From: Prochlorococcus sp. AG-402-B19
Lineage (GTDB): Bacteria > Cyanobacteriota > Cyanobacteriia > PCC-6307 > Cyanobiaceae
NCBI GenBank assembly: GCA_003279615.1
Contig: QCHM01000009.1
Coordinates: 1 to 60,575, forward strand
Direction: 5' to 3'
Length of the DNA stretch: 60,575 nt
Shown here: piece by piece, positions 1-9,248 of the stretch
Numbering within the stretch: position 1 is the stretch's first letter
How the letters are laid out: every line of letters begins with the position of its first letter
The notes under the pieces: generated by a model
Told to the model about the DNA's origin: nothing
The model's database searches: none
Seen by the model: the letters and a program-made list of their open reading frames with translations, nothing else
Position numbers and translations under genes: made by a program

Positions 1-77
1 TTTAATTTTTTCAATAATTAATTAAACCATCTATCCTCATCAAAGAGTTCTTACTATTGTTCTATTCATAATTAGGA

Positions 78-767
78 ATGCCTCTGCTACCTCGACGTTT
101 TGAACGCCTAAAATCTGTACTAAATAAAAGAATTTCTGACCTTACTGTCTTAATTGAGAATGTTGAAAAGCCTCATAATCTCTCAGCAATAATAAGAAGC
201 TGTGATGCTGTTGGTGTTCTTGAAGCATATGCAATCTTTAACAAAGAGAAATTCTTAACCTTTAATAGCACCGCTCAAGGGAGCCAAAAATGGGTCCAAA
301 TCAATCAGTACCAAGAGACTTGCAAAGCAATAACTGTTCTCAAAAATAAGGGATTTAAATTATATGGCACAAACTTAAATCCAAAATCAGTTGACTACAG
401 AGACTGCAATTTCAAGGGGCCAACAGCTTTTGTACTAGGTGCCGAGAAATGGGGTATTAGTAAGGAAGCCTCAGGCCTAATGGATGAACATATTCATATT
501 CCGATGAGAGGCATGGTTGAATCTTTAAATGTATCAGTTGCAGCATCAGCATTATTATTTGAAGCAATAAGACAACGACAAGTAGCAAACATAATTCCTG
601 AATCTGGAGAAGGCATGAGCAAAGAAACATACAAAAAGAAGATCTTTGAATGGGCTTATCCAGAGGTTGCTAATTGGTGCAAAAGCGAAGGCAGAAAATA
701 TCCCGAACTTAACGAAAAAGGCGAAATAATTGATGCACTCCCAAGAACAGAAAAAATGAGATATTGA
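78..767 (+). CDS. trmH: tRNA (guanosine-2'-O-)-methyltransferase, TrmH type
   Basis: A 229-aa SpoU-class (SPOUT) RNA methylase that uses S-adenosylmethionine to 2'-O-methylate a ribose, probably G18 in the tRNA D-loop. The N-terminus carries the family motif around residues 29-45 (ENVEKPHNLSAIIRSCDAVG). The knot motifs VLGAEKWGISKEA and ESLNVSVAASALLFE follow at about residues 120-165. The lysine- and glutamate-rich C-terminal tail of about 50 residues is typical of TrmH and not of TrmL. The ATG start fits the family N-terminus. The convergent ABC permease gene ends 8 bp away. The substrate position is inferred from family resemblance. Confidence 0.88.
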   Translation: MPLLPRRFERLKSVLNKRISDLTVLIENVEKPHNLSAIIRSCDAVGVLEAYAIFNKEKFLTFNSTAQGSQKWVQINQYQETCKAITVLKNKGFKLYGTNLNPKSVDYRDCNFKGPTAFVLGAEKWGISKEASGLMDEHIHIPMRGMVESLNVSVAASALLFEAIRQRQVANIIPESGEGMSKETYKKKIFEWAYPEVANWCKSEGRKYPELNEKGEIIDALPRTEKMRY

Positions 768-775
768 ATTCAATC

Positions 776-1627
776 CTATGAACCAGTCTCACTTATCAAT
801 TTCTCTAGGCCTTCTCCAATGAATGATAGCCCTAACACTAAAACAAACATAGCCAAACCAGGATAGATCGCTGTCCACCAAATACCAGTAGGTAATGCAA
901 TTAATGCCATATTTAAATCACTTCCCCATTCTGGAACATTCTCTGGCAAACCCAATCCAAGAAATCCCAATCCCCCAAGAACTAATACACCATCTGCAGC
1001 ATTAAGTGTTAATAACACAGGTACAGAAGTAAGCACATTTTTTAGAAGGTATTTTCTTATCACCCATAAAGGAGAAGCTCCCATTGATATGGCTGCTTCA
1101 ATATATAGTTCTGATTTAATCTGTGAAGTCTGGTTCCTAACCAGTCGAAAATATTGAGGGATATAAACAACACACAATGCGATTGAAGCATTTAATATTC
1201 CTCTACCCAATAAAAATGCCATAACCACCGAAAGGAGGAGGACAGGGATGGTATACAGAGTATCCATCAAAAGCACCAAGATTCTGTCCACAAGCCCACC
1301 AATATAACCGCTTAAAAGTCCCAAAGGTATTCCTACTAGAACGGCAAGAGATACGGCAAAGAAAACGACCTTTAATGCTACTCCACTCGCAGCCAAAGTT
1401 CTAATACAGACATCTCTTCCTAATCGATCTGTTCCACACCAATGTGCTAATGACGGAGCTGAAAAAATCGGATTCCCCAAACCGAATTCACCATTAGGCA
1501 AAATCTTCAAAGATATTAATATTGGAATAAAAAGAGAAATGGCTATATATATACATAGAATTGTCAATCCTGCCAACATTAGTCGCGTAGACAAATCCTC
1601 ACCTTTTAAAAAGCTTCTAATATTCAA
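776..1627 (-). CDS. ABC transporter permease, DppC/OppC type
   Basis: An inner-membrane permease of the binding-protein-dependent (BPD) class, 283 aa. It has an N-terminal membrane segment, a periplasmic loop, and then the multi-helix BPD core. The cytoplasmic EAA loop that contacts the ATPase is clear (EAAISMGASPLWVIRKYLL, about residues 178-196). The N-terminal GTDRLGRDV motif is typical of DppC-like peptide/nickel permeases. The first codon is TTG at 1627; the next in-frame ATG would cut into the first membrane helix. No ATPase, second permease or binding protein sits beside it, so the substrate (dipeptide, nickel or other) cannot be assigned. Confidence 0.85.
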   Translation of the reverse strand: MNIRSFLKGEDLSTRLMLAGLTILCIYIAISLFIPILISLKILPNGEFGLGNPIFSAPSLAHWCGTDRLGRDVCIRTLAASGVALKVVFFAVSLAVLVGIPLGLLSGYIGGLVDRILVLLMDTLYTIPVLLLSVVMAFLLGRGILNASIALCVVYIPQYFRLVRNQTSQIKSELYIEAAISMGASPLWVIRKYLLKNVLTSVPVLLTLNAADGVLVLGGLGFLGLGLPENVPEWGSDLNMALIALPTGIWWTAIYPGLAMFVLVLGLSFIGEGLEKLISETGS

Positions 1628-1716
1628 TGTCGAATAATAAGACCTAATTAAATTTAACTATAAAAGGTAGAAATTAAAGAAAACCTTGCTTAAATAAATA
1701 AAATAAACGATTAAAA

Positions 1717-1887
1717 ATGCATTTAAGAAATGATGGCCTTACTGTGGGAGAGCTATCAGTAGCCATTGCGACATTAATAATTGTTGGTTTTTTGTGGACC
1801 AACCTAACAAAAGACAACGAAAGCCAAGAAGTCTCAATGTTTATAAATAATTCAAGTGAACTAAGCTACCCACAACATTTATTTTAA
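1717..1887 (+). CDS. Small prepilin-like single-pass membrane protein
   Basis: A 56-aa ORF. After six residues it reads DG then LTVGELSVAIATLIIVGF. This has the layout of a type IV prepilin leader: a short basic leader ending in Gly, a hydrophobic helix, and Glu at position +5 after the cleavable glycine. The rest is a polar tail of about 28 residues, far too short for a major pilin. It stands alone between a minus-strand permease and minus-strand lepA, with no pilus genes nearby. It could be a minor pseudopilin, a decoy or remnant, or an unrelated single-TM peptide. The prepilin reading is inference from one motif. Confidence 0.55.
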   Translation: MHLRNDGLTVGELSVAIATLIIVGFLWTNLTKDNESQEVSMFINNSSELSYPQHLF

Positions 1888-1900
1888 TAATCAATAACTA

Positions 1901-3712
1901 TTAATCATTATTCAATTTTAATACAGCCATAAAAGCCTCTTGGGGAACATCGACTTTTCCCATAGACTTCATCCGTTTTTTTCCTTTGGCCTGTTTCTTC
2001 AATAATTTCTTTTTCCTAGAGATATCTCCTCCATAACATTTTGATAAAACATCTTTTCGCAATGCACTAATACCTTCACTGGCAATAACACGACTCCCTA
2101 TTGAAGCCTGTAAAGGAATCTTAAATTGCTGTTTCGGAATAAGTTCCTTCAATTTCTCAACAAGTCCTTTACCAATACAATAAGCATTATCCTTATGAAC
2201 AATTGTGGTTAAGGGGTCAGCACGTACTGAATTAATTAAAACGTCTAATCGAACTAAATCATTTTTCCTATAACCAATCAAGTGGTACTCCATAGAAGCA
2301 TATCCTTTAGTTCTACTTTTCATCTGATCAAAAAAATCAGTAACAACTTCTGCAAGAGGTATTTCATAAATAAGGGTGACTCGATCAGTTGTTATGTACT
2401 TCATATCAATAAAGTCTCCTCTTCTGTCCTGGCAAAGACCCATCAGAGTTCCGTTGTATTCATTAGGAGCATAAATTTCTATTCTTACGTATGGTTCTTC
2501 TATAGTTTCACGTTTTTGAGGGTCTGGAAGTGTAGCTGGATTGTCTATAGTTAAAACTTCTCCATCCATCATGTTCACTTTATAAATAACTGAGGGTGCA
2601 GTAACTATCAAATCCAAATCATATTCACGTTCTAATCGCTCTTGAACAATTTCCATATGCAATAAACCTAAAAATCCACAACGAAACCCAAATCCCATTG
2701 CACTGCTTGTTTCTGGTTCATATTTCAATGCAGCATCTGATAGCTGCAATTTATCTAAAGCCTCTCTTAGATCTGGATATTGATCTGCATCCGTGGGGAA
2801 AAGCCCACAAAAAACCATTGGTTTAGCTTCGGTATAACCTGGTAAGGCTTCTTCAGCAGGTCTATCCTGCAAAGTAATAGTATCCCCGACTCGCGCATCA
2901 GCAACTGCCTTTATAGATGCAGCTAAATATCCAACTTCACCGGCATGAAGTTCATTTACTTTTACTTGATCAGGAGCCATCACACCAATTTCATCTAGCT
3001 CATAATTTTTTTTACTAGCCATAAGTAAAATCTTATCTTTTTTACTTATGCAACCACTCATGATTCTGAAATAGACAATCACCCCTCTATAAGGGTCATA
3101 ATAAGAATCAAAAATAAGTGCTTTTGTAGCTTGATCAGCAGTCTCTTTAGGAGCAGGTATCCTATCTACTACTGCTTGCAGAATTTCAGGAATGCCAACT
3201 CCTGTTTTAGCAGAGCAAGAAATTGCCTTTGATGTATCTAATCCAATAATTGATTCAATCTCATTTTTGATTTTTTCAGGATCAGCGCCAGGTAAATCAA
3301 CTTTGTTTAGAACAGGGATAATTTCTAAATCATTCTCCAAAGCAAGGTAAACATTAGCCAATGTTTGAGCTTCTACTCCTTGACTAGCATCAACGACCAA
3401 CAACGCACCCTCACAAGCTTGTAATGATCGACTCACCTCATAAGAAAAGTCAACATGTCCAGGAGTATCAATCAAATTCAAGACATATTCTTCACCATCA
3501 TTCGCTTTATAATTCATTCGAGCAGCCTGTAATTTTATAGTTATTCCTCTCTCTCTCTCAAGGTCCATATTATCCAGGAATTGTTCTTGCATGTCTCTAG
3601 AAGAGACTGTGCCAGTATCCTGAAGAAGCCTATCTGCCAAGGTTGATTTGCCATGGTCTATATGAGCAATTATGCAAAAGTTCCTCAGACGTGAAATAGG
3701 CACATTAGTCAT
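1901..3712 (-). CDS. lepA: Elongation factor 4 (LepA), translational GTPase
   Basis: A ribosome-bound GTPase related to EF-G that acts on stalled or mis-translocated ribosomes. At 603 aa it is full length. G-domain motifs are intact: AHIDHGKS (P-loop), DTPGHVDF (G3), NKVD (G4) and SAKTG (G5). Domains II, III and V follow, and the LepA-specific C-terminal domain is recognisable by [19 protein letters not shown] and its lysine-rich end. The ATG start is preceded by the usual AT-rich spacer. It is separated by about 80 bp from mqo, on the same strand upstream, and is probably transcribed independently. Nothing is unusual. Confidence 0.97.
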   Translation of the reverse strand: MTNVPISRLRNFCIIAHIDHGKSTLADRLLQDTGTVSSRDMQEQFLDNMDLERERGITIKLQAARMNYKANDGEEYVLNLIDTPGHVDFSYEVSRSLQACEGALLVVDASQGVEAQTLANVYLALENDLEIIPVLNKVDLPGADPEKIKNEIESIIGLDTSKAISCSAKTGVGIPEILQAVVDRIPAPKETADQATKALIFDSYYDPYRGVIVYFRIMSGCISKKDKILLMASKKNYELDEIGVMAPDQVKVNELHAGEVGYLAASIKAVADARVGDTITLQDRPAEEALPGYTEAKPMVFCGLFPTDADQYPDLREALDKLQLSDAALKYEPETSSAMGFGFRCGFLGLLHMEIVQERLEREYDLDLIVTAPSVIYKVNMMDGEVLTIDNPATLPDPQKRETIEEPYVRIEIYAPNEYNGTLMGLCQDRRGDFIDMKYITTDRVTLIYEIPLAEVVTDFFDQMKSRTKGYASMEYHLIGYRKNDLVRLDVLINSVRADPLTTIVHKDNAYCIGKGLVEKLKELIPKQQFKIPLQASIGSRVIASEGISALRKDVLSKCYGGDISRKKKLLKKQAKGKKRMKSMGKVDVPQEAFMAVLKLNND

Positions 3713-3796
3713 ACGAAAACAATTAAAGGAGCAAGGTCTTCAATTATCAAATCAACTCTAAACAAAGATTAAATATAACTCACCACTACTAAAGTT

Positions 3797-5299
3797 TTAA
3801 ATTAATTTAAGTAAGAAATCGTTTCTTTTTCGAATTGCTAAAAGTGCTTCTTGATTTGAATTAATATCTGTCCCAAAACTTGGAAAAAGCTCTAGCATTT
3901 TCTTCTTCCATTGACTTGATTGCATTTTTTCTTGCCAGCATCGATTTAATACTTCGAGCATAATTGTTACTGCTGTACTTGCTCCCGGAGAAGCACCAAG
4001 TAAGGCCGCTAAAGATCCATCGGATGAAGTGACAACTTCTGTCCCCATTTTTAAAACACCACCTTTAGGAGTTTGTTTAATTATTTGAACACGCTGTCCT
4101 GCAATTGAAAGTTTCCAATCACCTGGCGAGACCAATGGAAGGAATCTTCTTAAAGTTTCTATACGATCCTCCTTTGTTTGTATTAGTTGATTGAATAAGT
4201 ATTTTCCTAAATCAATATTGTCTAGTCCTGCTTGGAACATAGAGAAAAAATTAGTTGTTTTTATGGATCTAAAAAAATCCAATTTTGACCCATATTTTAG
4301 AAAATTTGAACTGAACCCTGCAAAAGGCCCAAATAAAAGAGATCTTTTTCCATTTATCCATCTTGTATCTAAGTGTGGGACTGACATTGGTGGAGCCCCA
4401 ACAGCTGCATTTCCATAAACTTTGGCATTATGTTTTTTTGTTGATTTCTCCTCTTCACAAATCAACCATTTTCCACTTACAGGAAATCCTGCATAAGACA
4501 ATCCTTCAGGAATTCCTGATTTCTGCAAAAGAGATAAAGCTCCCCCTCCGGCCCCAAGAAATACAAACTTTGATCTAACAATTCTATTTTCTTGTCTTCC
4601 TTTTAAAGACAAGTACCAATCTCCCTCATTATCTTGTTGAAGATTTTCAACATTAGTTAAAAAATTAATCTCAATAGATTCTTTGCTTTCGATTTGCTTG
4701 ATATATGAACGAGTTAAATTACCAAAATCAATATCAGTTCCTCTTGTAATTCTTGTTGCAGCTATCTTTTGACTCTTTTCTCTTCCATCCATGACCAATG
4801 GAATCCAATCTTTTAATTCCATATGATCCATGGTGAATTCCATTTGTGAAAAGGCAGCATGAGAACTAAGCTCATAAAACCTTCTTTTGAGGAGAGAAAT
4901 ATCTTTATCTCCAAAAACAAAACTTATATGAGGCAATTTATTTAAAAAAGTTTCTGGCTTCAATTTTCCTTTCTCTGACAAAGATGCCCAAAACTCTAAA
5001 CTTTGTTCAAAGGATTTATTTATTTCAAAAGCTTTGGTAGTACTAATACCTCCACCTTCTTGGATGGGAGTATAATTAAGCTCACAATTAGCTGCATGGC
5101 CGGTCCCAGCATTATTTTTTGCACTGCTACTTTCTAAACCAGGTAAAGATAATCTTTCAACAATTAGGAGTCGCAAATCAGGTTCAAGCTCATGCAAGAG
5201 AACTGCAAGAGTTGAGCTCATAATCCCTGCTCCTACTAAAATTGCGTCATAAGTATTTGTCGAATCTGGAGCACTGGTATTCAACACAATCTTTATCAA
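3797..5299 (-). CDS. mqo: Malate:quinone oxidoreductase
   Basis: A membrane-associated FAD enzyme that oxidises malate to oxaloacetate and passes electrons to the quinone pool, replacing NAD malate dehydrogenase. At 500 aa it matches the family. The N-terminal dinucleotide-binding motif is AILVGAGIMSSTLAVLL. The substrate-side motifs KNNAGTGHAANCELNYTP and the C-terminal GASPGASTAVTIML are characteristic of Mqo. The annotated start is TTG at 5299, which leaves about 18 residues before the FAD fold. The gene is divergent from nfu, with 63 bp between the two starts that must hold both promoters. Confidence 0.94.
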   Translation of the reverse strand: MIKIVLNTSAPDSTNTYDAILVGAGIMSSTLAVLLHELEPDLRLLIVERLSLPGLESSSAKNNAGTGHAANCELNYTPIQEGGGISTTKAFEINKSFEQSLEFWASLSEKGKLKPETFLNKLPHISFVFGDKDISLLKRRFYELSSHAAFSQMEFTMDHMELKDWIPLVMDGREKSQKIAATRITRGTDIDFGNLTRSYIKQIESKESIEINFLTNVENLQQDNEGDWYLSLKGRQENRIVRSKFVFLGAGGGALSLLQKSGIPEGLSYAGFPVSGKWLICEEEKSTKKHNAKVYGNAAVGAPPMSVPHLDTRWINGKRSLLFGPFAGFSSNFLKYGSKLDFFRSIKTTNFFSMFQAGLDNIDLGKYLFNQLIQTKEDRIETLRRFLPLVSPGDWKLSIAGQRVQIIKQTPKGGVLKMGTEVVTSSDGSLAALLGASPGASTAVTIMLEVLNRCWQEKMQSSQWKKKMLELFPSFGTDINSNQEALLAIRKRNDFLLKLI

Positions 5300-5362
5300 G
5301 ATTACATATAGAATATCCTGTAATTAACTAAGCTAGTCAAAAAACAAGCTAAAAGAACCGAA

Positions 5363-5608
5363 ATGAGCGACGAAACTCTTGCACTGACAACAAACAATGT
5401 TGAAAAGGTTCTCGACGAATTAAGACCTTTTCTCATGGCTGACGGAGGAAATGTAGAAATAGCTGAAATAGATGGGCCAGTTGTTAAAGTAAGGCTTCAA
5501 GGTGCATGCGGTAGTTGCCCAAGCAGCACAATGACTCTAAAGATGGGTATTGAAAGAAAACTAAGAGAAATGATTCCAGAGGTAAGTGAAGTAATACAAG
5601 TTCTATAA
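5363..5608 (+). CDS. nfu: NifU-like iron-sulfur scaffold protein (Nfu)
   Basis: An 81-aa single-domain Nfu protein, the main iron-sulfur carrier in cyanobacteria and needed for photosystem I cluster assembly. The hallmark is the CGSCPSS motif (CxxC) near residue 50, preceded by [19 protein letters not shown], which is typical of the NifU C-terminal domain (PF01106). Complete, with an ATG start, and divergent from mqo. Confidence 0.95.
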   Translation: MSDETLALTTNNVEKVLDELRPFLMADGGNVEIAEIDGPVVKVRLQGACGSCPSSTMTLKMGIERKLREMIPEVSEVIQVL

Positions 5609-5635
5609 ATTAATTATCTCAAAAGTTATTCTTAT

Positions 5636-5923
5636 TTAATTTTGAGAACTCAATTCTCTTTTAATTGCAGATTTATAATCAAGACAATCCAAAGGCAATC
5701 CATTATAAATAAGGTATCCAATTGGAGTCACTAAACCAACTGTAAAAACAAAGTTAGACAAGCTAAAACCTACGTTTCTAAGCAAAATAGTTAATCCGTA
5801 TATGCTTAAAAGATAAACATGAAAGATCAGGAATTCATTTGTTTTTTGAACAGGCCATCTAAATATAGAACCTAAGAAAAATAAAACACCTTTCATCAAT
5901 CTTTTATATATTAAATTAATCAT
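5636..5923 (-). CDS. Hypothetical membrane protein, 95 aa
   Basis: I do not recognise this family. The 95-aa product has a basic N-terminus (YKRLMKG) and probably two or three hydrophobic stretches (about residues 10-20, 30-50 and 55-75), then a charged C-terminus (KSAIKRELSSQN), so it is likely a small integral membrane protein. It converges on nfu with 27 bp between the stops. It shares strand with, and may be co-transcribed behind, the 44-aa membrane peptide just upstream. Confidence 0.6.
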   Translation of the reverse strand: MINLIYKRLMKGVLFFLGSIFRWPVQKTNEFLIFHVYLLSIYGLTILLRNVGFSLSNFVFTVGLVTPIGYLIYNGLPLDCLDYKSAIKRELSSQN

Positions 5924-5985
5924 ACATAATCTTTAATCATTTTATTCAAAAGAAACGTATCTAAAGATAAACAATGATGTATCAA

Positions 5986-6120
5986 TTAACTTTTGAATTT
6001 GGATTTGTTTTGAGAATATTCTTCTTTGAGTTTTCTCATCCTTCTAGCCCAAATCAATGTAGCGACAACAACCCATAAAAAGAATCCCCCTAAGGCAATA
6101 AGACTAGCCGTGTAATTCAT
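5986..6120 (-). CDS. Small single-pass membrane protein, 44 aa
   Basis: A 44-aa ORF. It starts MNYTASLIALGGFFLWVVVA, giving one strong transmembrane helix (residues 5-23). A basic, charged tail follows (WARRMRKLKEEYSQNKSKFKS region). The hydrophobic-then-positive pattern and clean ATG start favour a real small protein. It begins 10 bp downstream of the nickel/cobalt-type transporter stop on the same strand, suggesting one transcript. Function unknown; an accessory peptide of the transporter is only a guess. Confidence 0.55.
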   Translation of the reverse strand: MNYTASLIALGGFFLWVVVATLIWARRMRKLKEEYSQNKSKFKS

Positions 6121-6129
6121 TGAAAACTT

Positions 6130-6798
6130 TTAAAAAGAAATAATCGAAGTTTTTTGAAGCCAAAATATTCCTATTGCTATTGACAGACCCCCTATTGATC
6201 TCATCAAGAAAGGATAAAACATTTTATTAGCTTTATTCACTGCAAAAGATATGCCTAAAACGACGCACCCCATTGCAAAAACTGACCCAAGTAAATATGC
6301 AAATAAATAAGCTAAGGCTCCTACGAAAGGCAATGCCAATGCAGGTATAATTGCCACCAAATGACTTGCTCCAGCAAATCCGTGCAAAACTCCTAATCCA
6401 GTTGCCGCATGCGTATGACTTCCATGAAGCTTATTTCCAAGTGAATGAAAATGAAAATGCTTATGAGGAGTTTCTTCTCCATGCATGTGCTGATGCATAT
6501 GAATGTTTACTCTCAAGGAAGTCCGAATAGCTAGAACTCCTACAACCAAAAGACTTATTCCGACAAGAAACTCTGCATAAGAAGACATCATTTCAATATT
6601 TATTAAATCTTTAGCCAAAATCCCTAATATTGAGAGGAGCAACACCCCGGCTGAATGTCCAACACCCCAGGCCAATCCATCCTTTAAGGCTACTCGGGGT
6701 TCTCGGATCGCTGAGGGGGCCATTGCGACCATATGATCAGCACCACTTACAACATGTAGCGCACCAGCTGCAAAACCAGTCAAAACCCCGATCAACAT
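6130..6798 (-). CDS. Nickel/cobalt-type permease with His-rich loop (UreH/SodT-like)
   Basis: A 222-aa membrane protein with about six helices in two related halves. The first half has HVVSGADHMVAM and the second HGFAGASHLVAI, resembling the metal-binding helix signature of NiCoT/NicO-type transporters. A central loop at about residues 100-130 is very rich in histidine (HMHQHMHGEE, HKHFHFHS, HGSHTHA), as in nickel and cobalt carriers. In marine picocyanobacteria a protein of this kind serves Ni superoxide dismutase or urease, but neither gene lies here. Nickel is the likeliest substrate by inference; cobalt or efflux cannot be excluded. Confidence 0.75.
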   Translation of the reverse strand: MLIGVLTGFAAGALHVVSGADHMVAMAPSAIREPRVALKDGLAWGVGHSAGVLLLSILGILAKDLINIEMMSSYAEFLVGISLLVVGVLAIRTSLRVNIHMHQHMHGEETPHKHFHFHSLGNKLHGSHTHAATGLGVLHGFAGASHLVAIIPALALPFVGALAYLFAYLLGSVFAMGCVVLGISFAVNKANKMFYPFLMRSIGGLSIAIGIFWLQKTSIISF

Positions 6799-6993
6799 GA
6801 AAAATTCCCGAGTAGATTATTTATGCTTGAAAAATTATTCTTCTTATCAAAAAGCACCAATTTCAATTATCTGAAACTATTTAATATTACATCTGATTAG
6901 TTAAGTTTGAAGAATTTGAATTAAGTAATATTGTCTTTAAAAAATTTTAATTTTAGGTCGTAAAACAATTGAATGGAAAGAAATTCAATAATT

Positions 6994-7230
6994 CTAAGAG
7001 ATTTGGTCTTTTTGAAGTTTTCCAGACATTTCGTAAGCTTCAGAGCTACCACCGTGTCCATGAGCAATACCTAATTCATGCATCTTGGCGTGTTCGTCAA
7101 TAGTATCTCTAAGCTCTTTTGAACCAGAGCCAAAAGTTGAATAAATCCCATATGCTACTGATCCAGCCAATAAAACAACGATTCCACCTATAAGCATTAA
7201 TAGAGTTGGGTCAGTAGTTGAAGCTTCCAT
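6994..7230 (-). CDS. PsbN-like small membrane protein
   Basis: A 78-aa protein with one membrane helix (about residues 10-30, LLMLIGGIVVLLAGSVAYG) followed by AYGIYSTFGSGSKELRD and a DEH motif. This resembles the PsbN signature (YxAFGPPSKxLxDPFxDHED), a thylakoid factor for photosystem II assembly. Unlike PsbN (about 45 aa) it has a C-terminal extension with HGHGG and polar residues, and it is not next to psbH. It may be a diverged PsbN paralogue or an unrelated single-pass protein with convergent sequence. The nickel-type transporter is the next gene downstream. Confidence 0.5.
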   Translation of the reverse strand: MEASTTDPTLLMLIGGIVVLLAGSVAYGIYSTFGSGSKELRDTIDEHAKMHELGIAHGHGGSSEAYEMSGKLQKDQIS

Positions 7231-7411
7231 TAGTATTCCAATTTTAAAGATTCTACTGCATGGATACTTATACCGAGAGCATCAAATGGAAACTATCTAA
7301 ATTGGCCTAATACTTTCCCAAATTTCTTTTTCCACTAGCCAATTGAATTTAAATATAATTTGATTGAAAATGCTTAAATTTATAAAAAATAAAAAAATAT
7401 TTAAAGCAATA

Positions 7412-7510
7412 TTAGAGAGTTGAATTATAAGCTAAAAGCCCGAAAAAACCAAGTATGAGAAGGATACTTGCAACCCTACTAAAAGTGATAGGTCCGAAAT
7501 CGATTTTCAT
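7412..7510 (-). CDS. Candidate 32-aa single-pass membrane peptide
   Basis: A 32-aa ORF: MKIDFGPITFSRVASILLIL, then GFFGLLAY and a short tail. It is one hydrophobic helix of about 17 residues after a short N-terminus, the size and shape of the tiny photosystem or cytochrome b6f subunits. It matches none that I know (PetL, PetN, PsaM, PsbK, PsbM). It stands alone on its strand. The short length makes the coding status uncertain. Confidence 0.4.
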   Translation of the reverse strand: MKIDFGPITFSRVASILLILGFFGLLAYNSTL

Positions 7511-7722
7511 TGGAAGACATTATTCTTGTTTATCTTAATATATGAATCGACAAAAAGTGAAGGTCTTAAAACAAGAGAGTCCTTCCTGCATCAGATCGAC
7601 TGAAACAAGCACAAAACTATATTGTTTAAGACAATTATTTTCTATTGATCAAATTTCAATATTAACAAATCAACCAAGCTTGTATTTTTACTTTTTCTCC
7701 CTATGAAGCCAGGTTATGGGTT

Positions 7723-7857
7723 CTATTCATCCCTCTGACTATTAACTTCCAAATAATGCTCATTAGCATCAATCTCTTTTTCACTTCGTTTTATTTGCCC
7801 ATCGAACATCACCACCCATTCTTGAGCTTTTATTGTTTGTGATTTTTTATCGTCCAT
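7723..7857 (-). CDS. Small hypothetical protein, 44 aa
   Basis: A soluble, charged 44-aa ORF. The central part reads KAQEWVVMFDGQIKRSEKEID. The composition is protein-like (W, V, M and F flanked by acidic and basic residues), unlike translated AT-rich spacer. There is no membrane segment and I recognise no family. It lies alone, about 180 bp from the divergent cysteine lyase gene. Confidence 0.45.
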   Translation of the reverse strand: MDDKKSQTIKAQEWVVMFDGQIKRSEKEIDANEHYLEVNSQRDE

Positions 7858-8036
7858 AGACCAATTTAGATTAAAAACTATTGTACTTTAAAAACGTGTT
7901 TTTTTAGTATTAAAGCTACTCCATAGACAAATCCACAAATCGTAGATGTTTATATGGGAATGACTAGTAGAGATTTTTAAATTGGTAAATTTATTAAAAA
8001 AAGATATTCTTAGTTACCAAACTACAGATTAGAAAA

Positions 8037-9248
8037 ATGTTACCAATATCTTTCAAAGAGAATATTCCTGCTTTAGAAAATAAATCTTACTTTAATTATG
8101 GAGGTCAAGGACCACTCCCAACTGAATCATTAAAGGCAATAAATACCAGCTGGGAAACAATCCAACACTTAGGGCCATTCACAAATGATGTTTGGCCATA
8201 TATCACCAAAGAAATTATAAGCACCAAAAATCTTCTCTCAGACATTTGTGGGATTCACCCCACAAGGATTGCATTAACTGAGAATGTTAGCTCCGGCTGT
8301 GTATTGCCACTGCTAGGGCTAGCATTTTCTGAAGGCGATCATTTGTTAATTAGTGATTGTGAGCATCCTGGAATAGTCGCAGCATGTAAAGAACTAGCTC
8401 GCACAAAGAAACTAATTATTGGGATACTACCTATATTAAAATTGTGCAATGGTAACGACAATAAAAAAGAGACCTATCAAACAGTACTTAAATTAATAGA
8501 TGCTAATCTCAAAAAAAACACGAGACTGGTTGTTCTATCACATCTTCTTTGGAATACAGGGCAGGTCATGCCAATTGAACTTATTTCCAAAAAGCTTAAA
8601 GAACATTCAAATAAACCTTATTTATTAGTTGATGGTGCTCAAAGTTTTTGTCATATTCCCATTAAAGGTGCTTGTGACAAAGCAGACATCTATGCATTTA
8701 CAGGACACAAATGGGCTTATGGGCCTGAAGGACTTGGAGCTGTTGCTCTTTCCAGAAGAGTTATTGAAGAATCAAAACCAACATTAATTGGTTGGAAATG
8801 CTTAAAAACTGAAGAAGGAATTTATGTCAATAATAAAAATCCTTTTCATTCTGATGCTAGACGTTTTGAAATAGCAACTTCTTGTATACCTCTTTTGGCT
8901 GGTCTAAAAAATTCTTTAATGATGCTAAAAAACGAAGGGTCTGAGACTGATCGTTTTTTGAAGATTAAGAGTCTCAGTTCTATTCTTTGGGAAAAATTAA
9001 ACCAAATCAAAAATATTCAACTCGTTTTAAATAGTGATCCACCTTCAGGAATTATTAGTTTTTCAATTAATGGAATCAATTCTCCTGAAGAGGTTGTCAA
9101 CTATCTTGGTCAAAAAAAATTATGGATAAGAGTTCTCGAAGATCCCAAATGGCTTCGTGCTTGTGTTCATATCACTACAGACATAAGCGAAATAGATAAT
9201 CTTGTTCTAGGTCTAAAAAATTTCATCTCGACTAAAAAATCTATATAG
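8037..9248 (+). CDS. Class V aminotransferase fold: cysteine lyase / desulfurase-like
   Basis: A 403-aa PLP enzyme of the aminotransferase class V (NifS/CsdB-like) fold. The cofactor lysine is in FTGHKWAYGPEGLG (about residue 229), and the PLP-contacting Asp/Gln segment is LLVDGAQSFCHIPIKG. The sequence lacks the mobile catalytic-Cys loop typical of IscS. This points to the cyanobacterial L-cysteine/cystine C-S lyase (C-DES) group, which releases sulfide or persulfide for cluster building, over a canonical desulfurase. The ATG at 8037 fits. It converges on murE with an 8-bp overlap of the two 3' ends. Confidence 0.8.
   Translation: MLPISFKENIPALENKSYFNYGGQGPLPTESLKAINTSWETIQHLGPFTNDVWPYITKEIISTKNLLSDICGIHPTRIALTENVSSGCVLPLLGLAFSEGDHLLISDCEHPGIVAACKELARTKKLIIGILPILKLCNGNDNKKETYQTVLKLIDANLKKNTRLVVLSHLLWNTGQVMPIELISKKLKEHSNKPYLLVDGAQSFCHIPIKGACDKADIYAFTGHKWAYGPEGLGAVALSRRVIEESKPTLIGWKCLKTEEGIYVNNKNPFHSDARRFEIATSCIPLLAGLKNSLMMLKNEGSETDRFLKIKSLSSILWEKLNQIKNIQLVLNSDPPSGIISFSINGINSPEEVVNYLGQKKLWIRVLEDPKWLRACVHITTDISEIDNLVLGLKNFISTKKSI

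Larger units (their letters stand above)
7231..8036. other. Gene-poor interval with two small minus-strand ORFs
   Basis: About 800 bp between the PsbN-like gene and the cysteine lyase gene. It is very AT-rich. Only two short minus-strand ORFs look coding (7412-7510 and 7723-7857). I see no tRNA, strong terminator or repeat. The last 180 bp upstream of 8037 should hold the lyase promoter, but I cannot place it with confidence. Confidence 0.5.
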
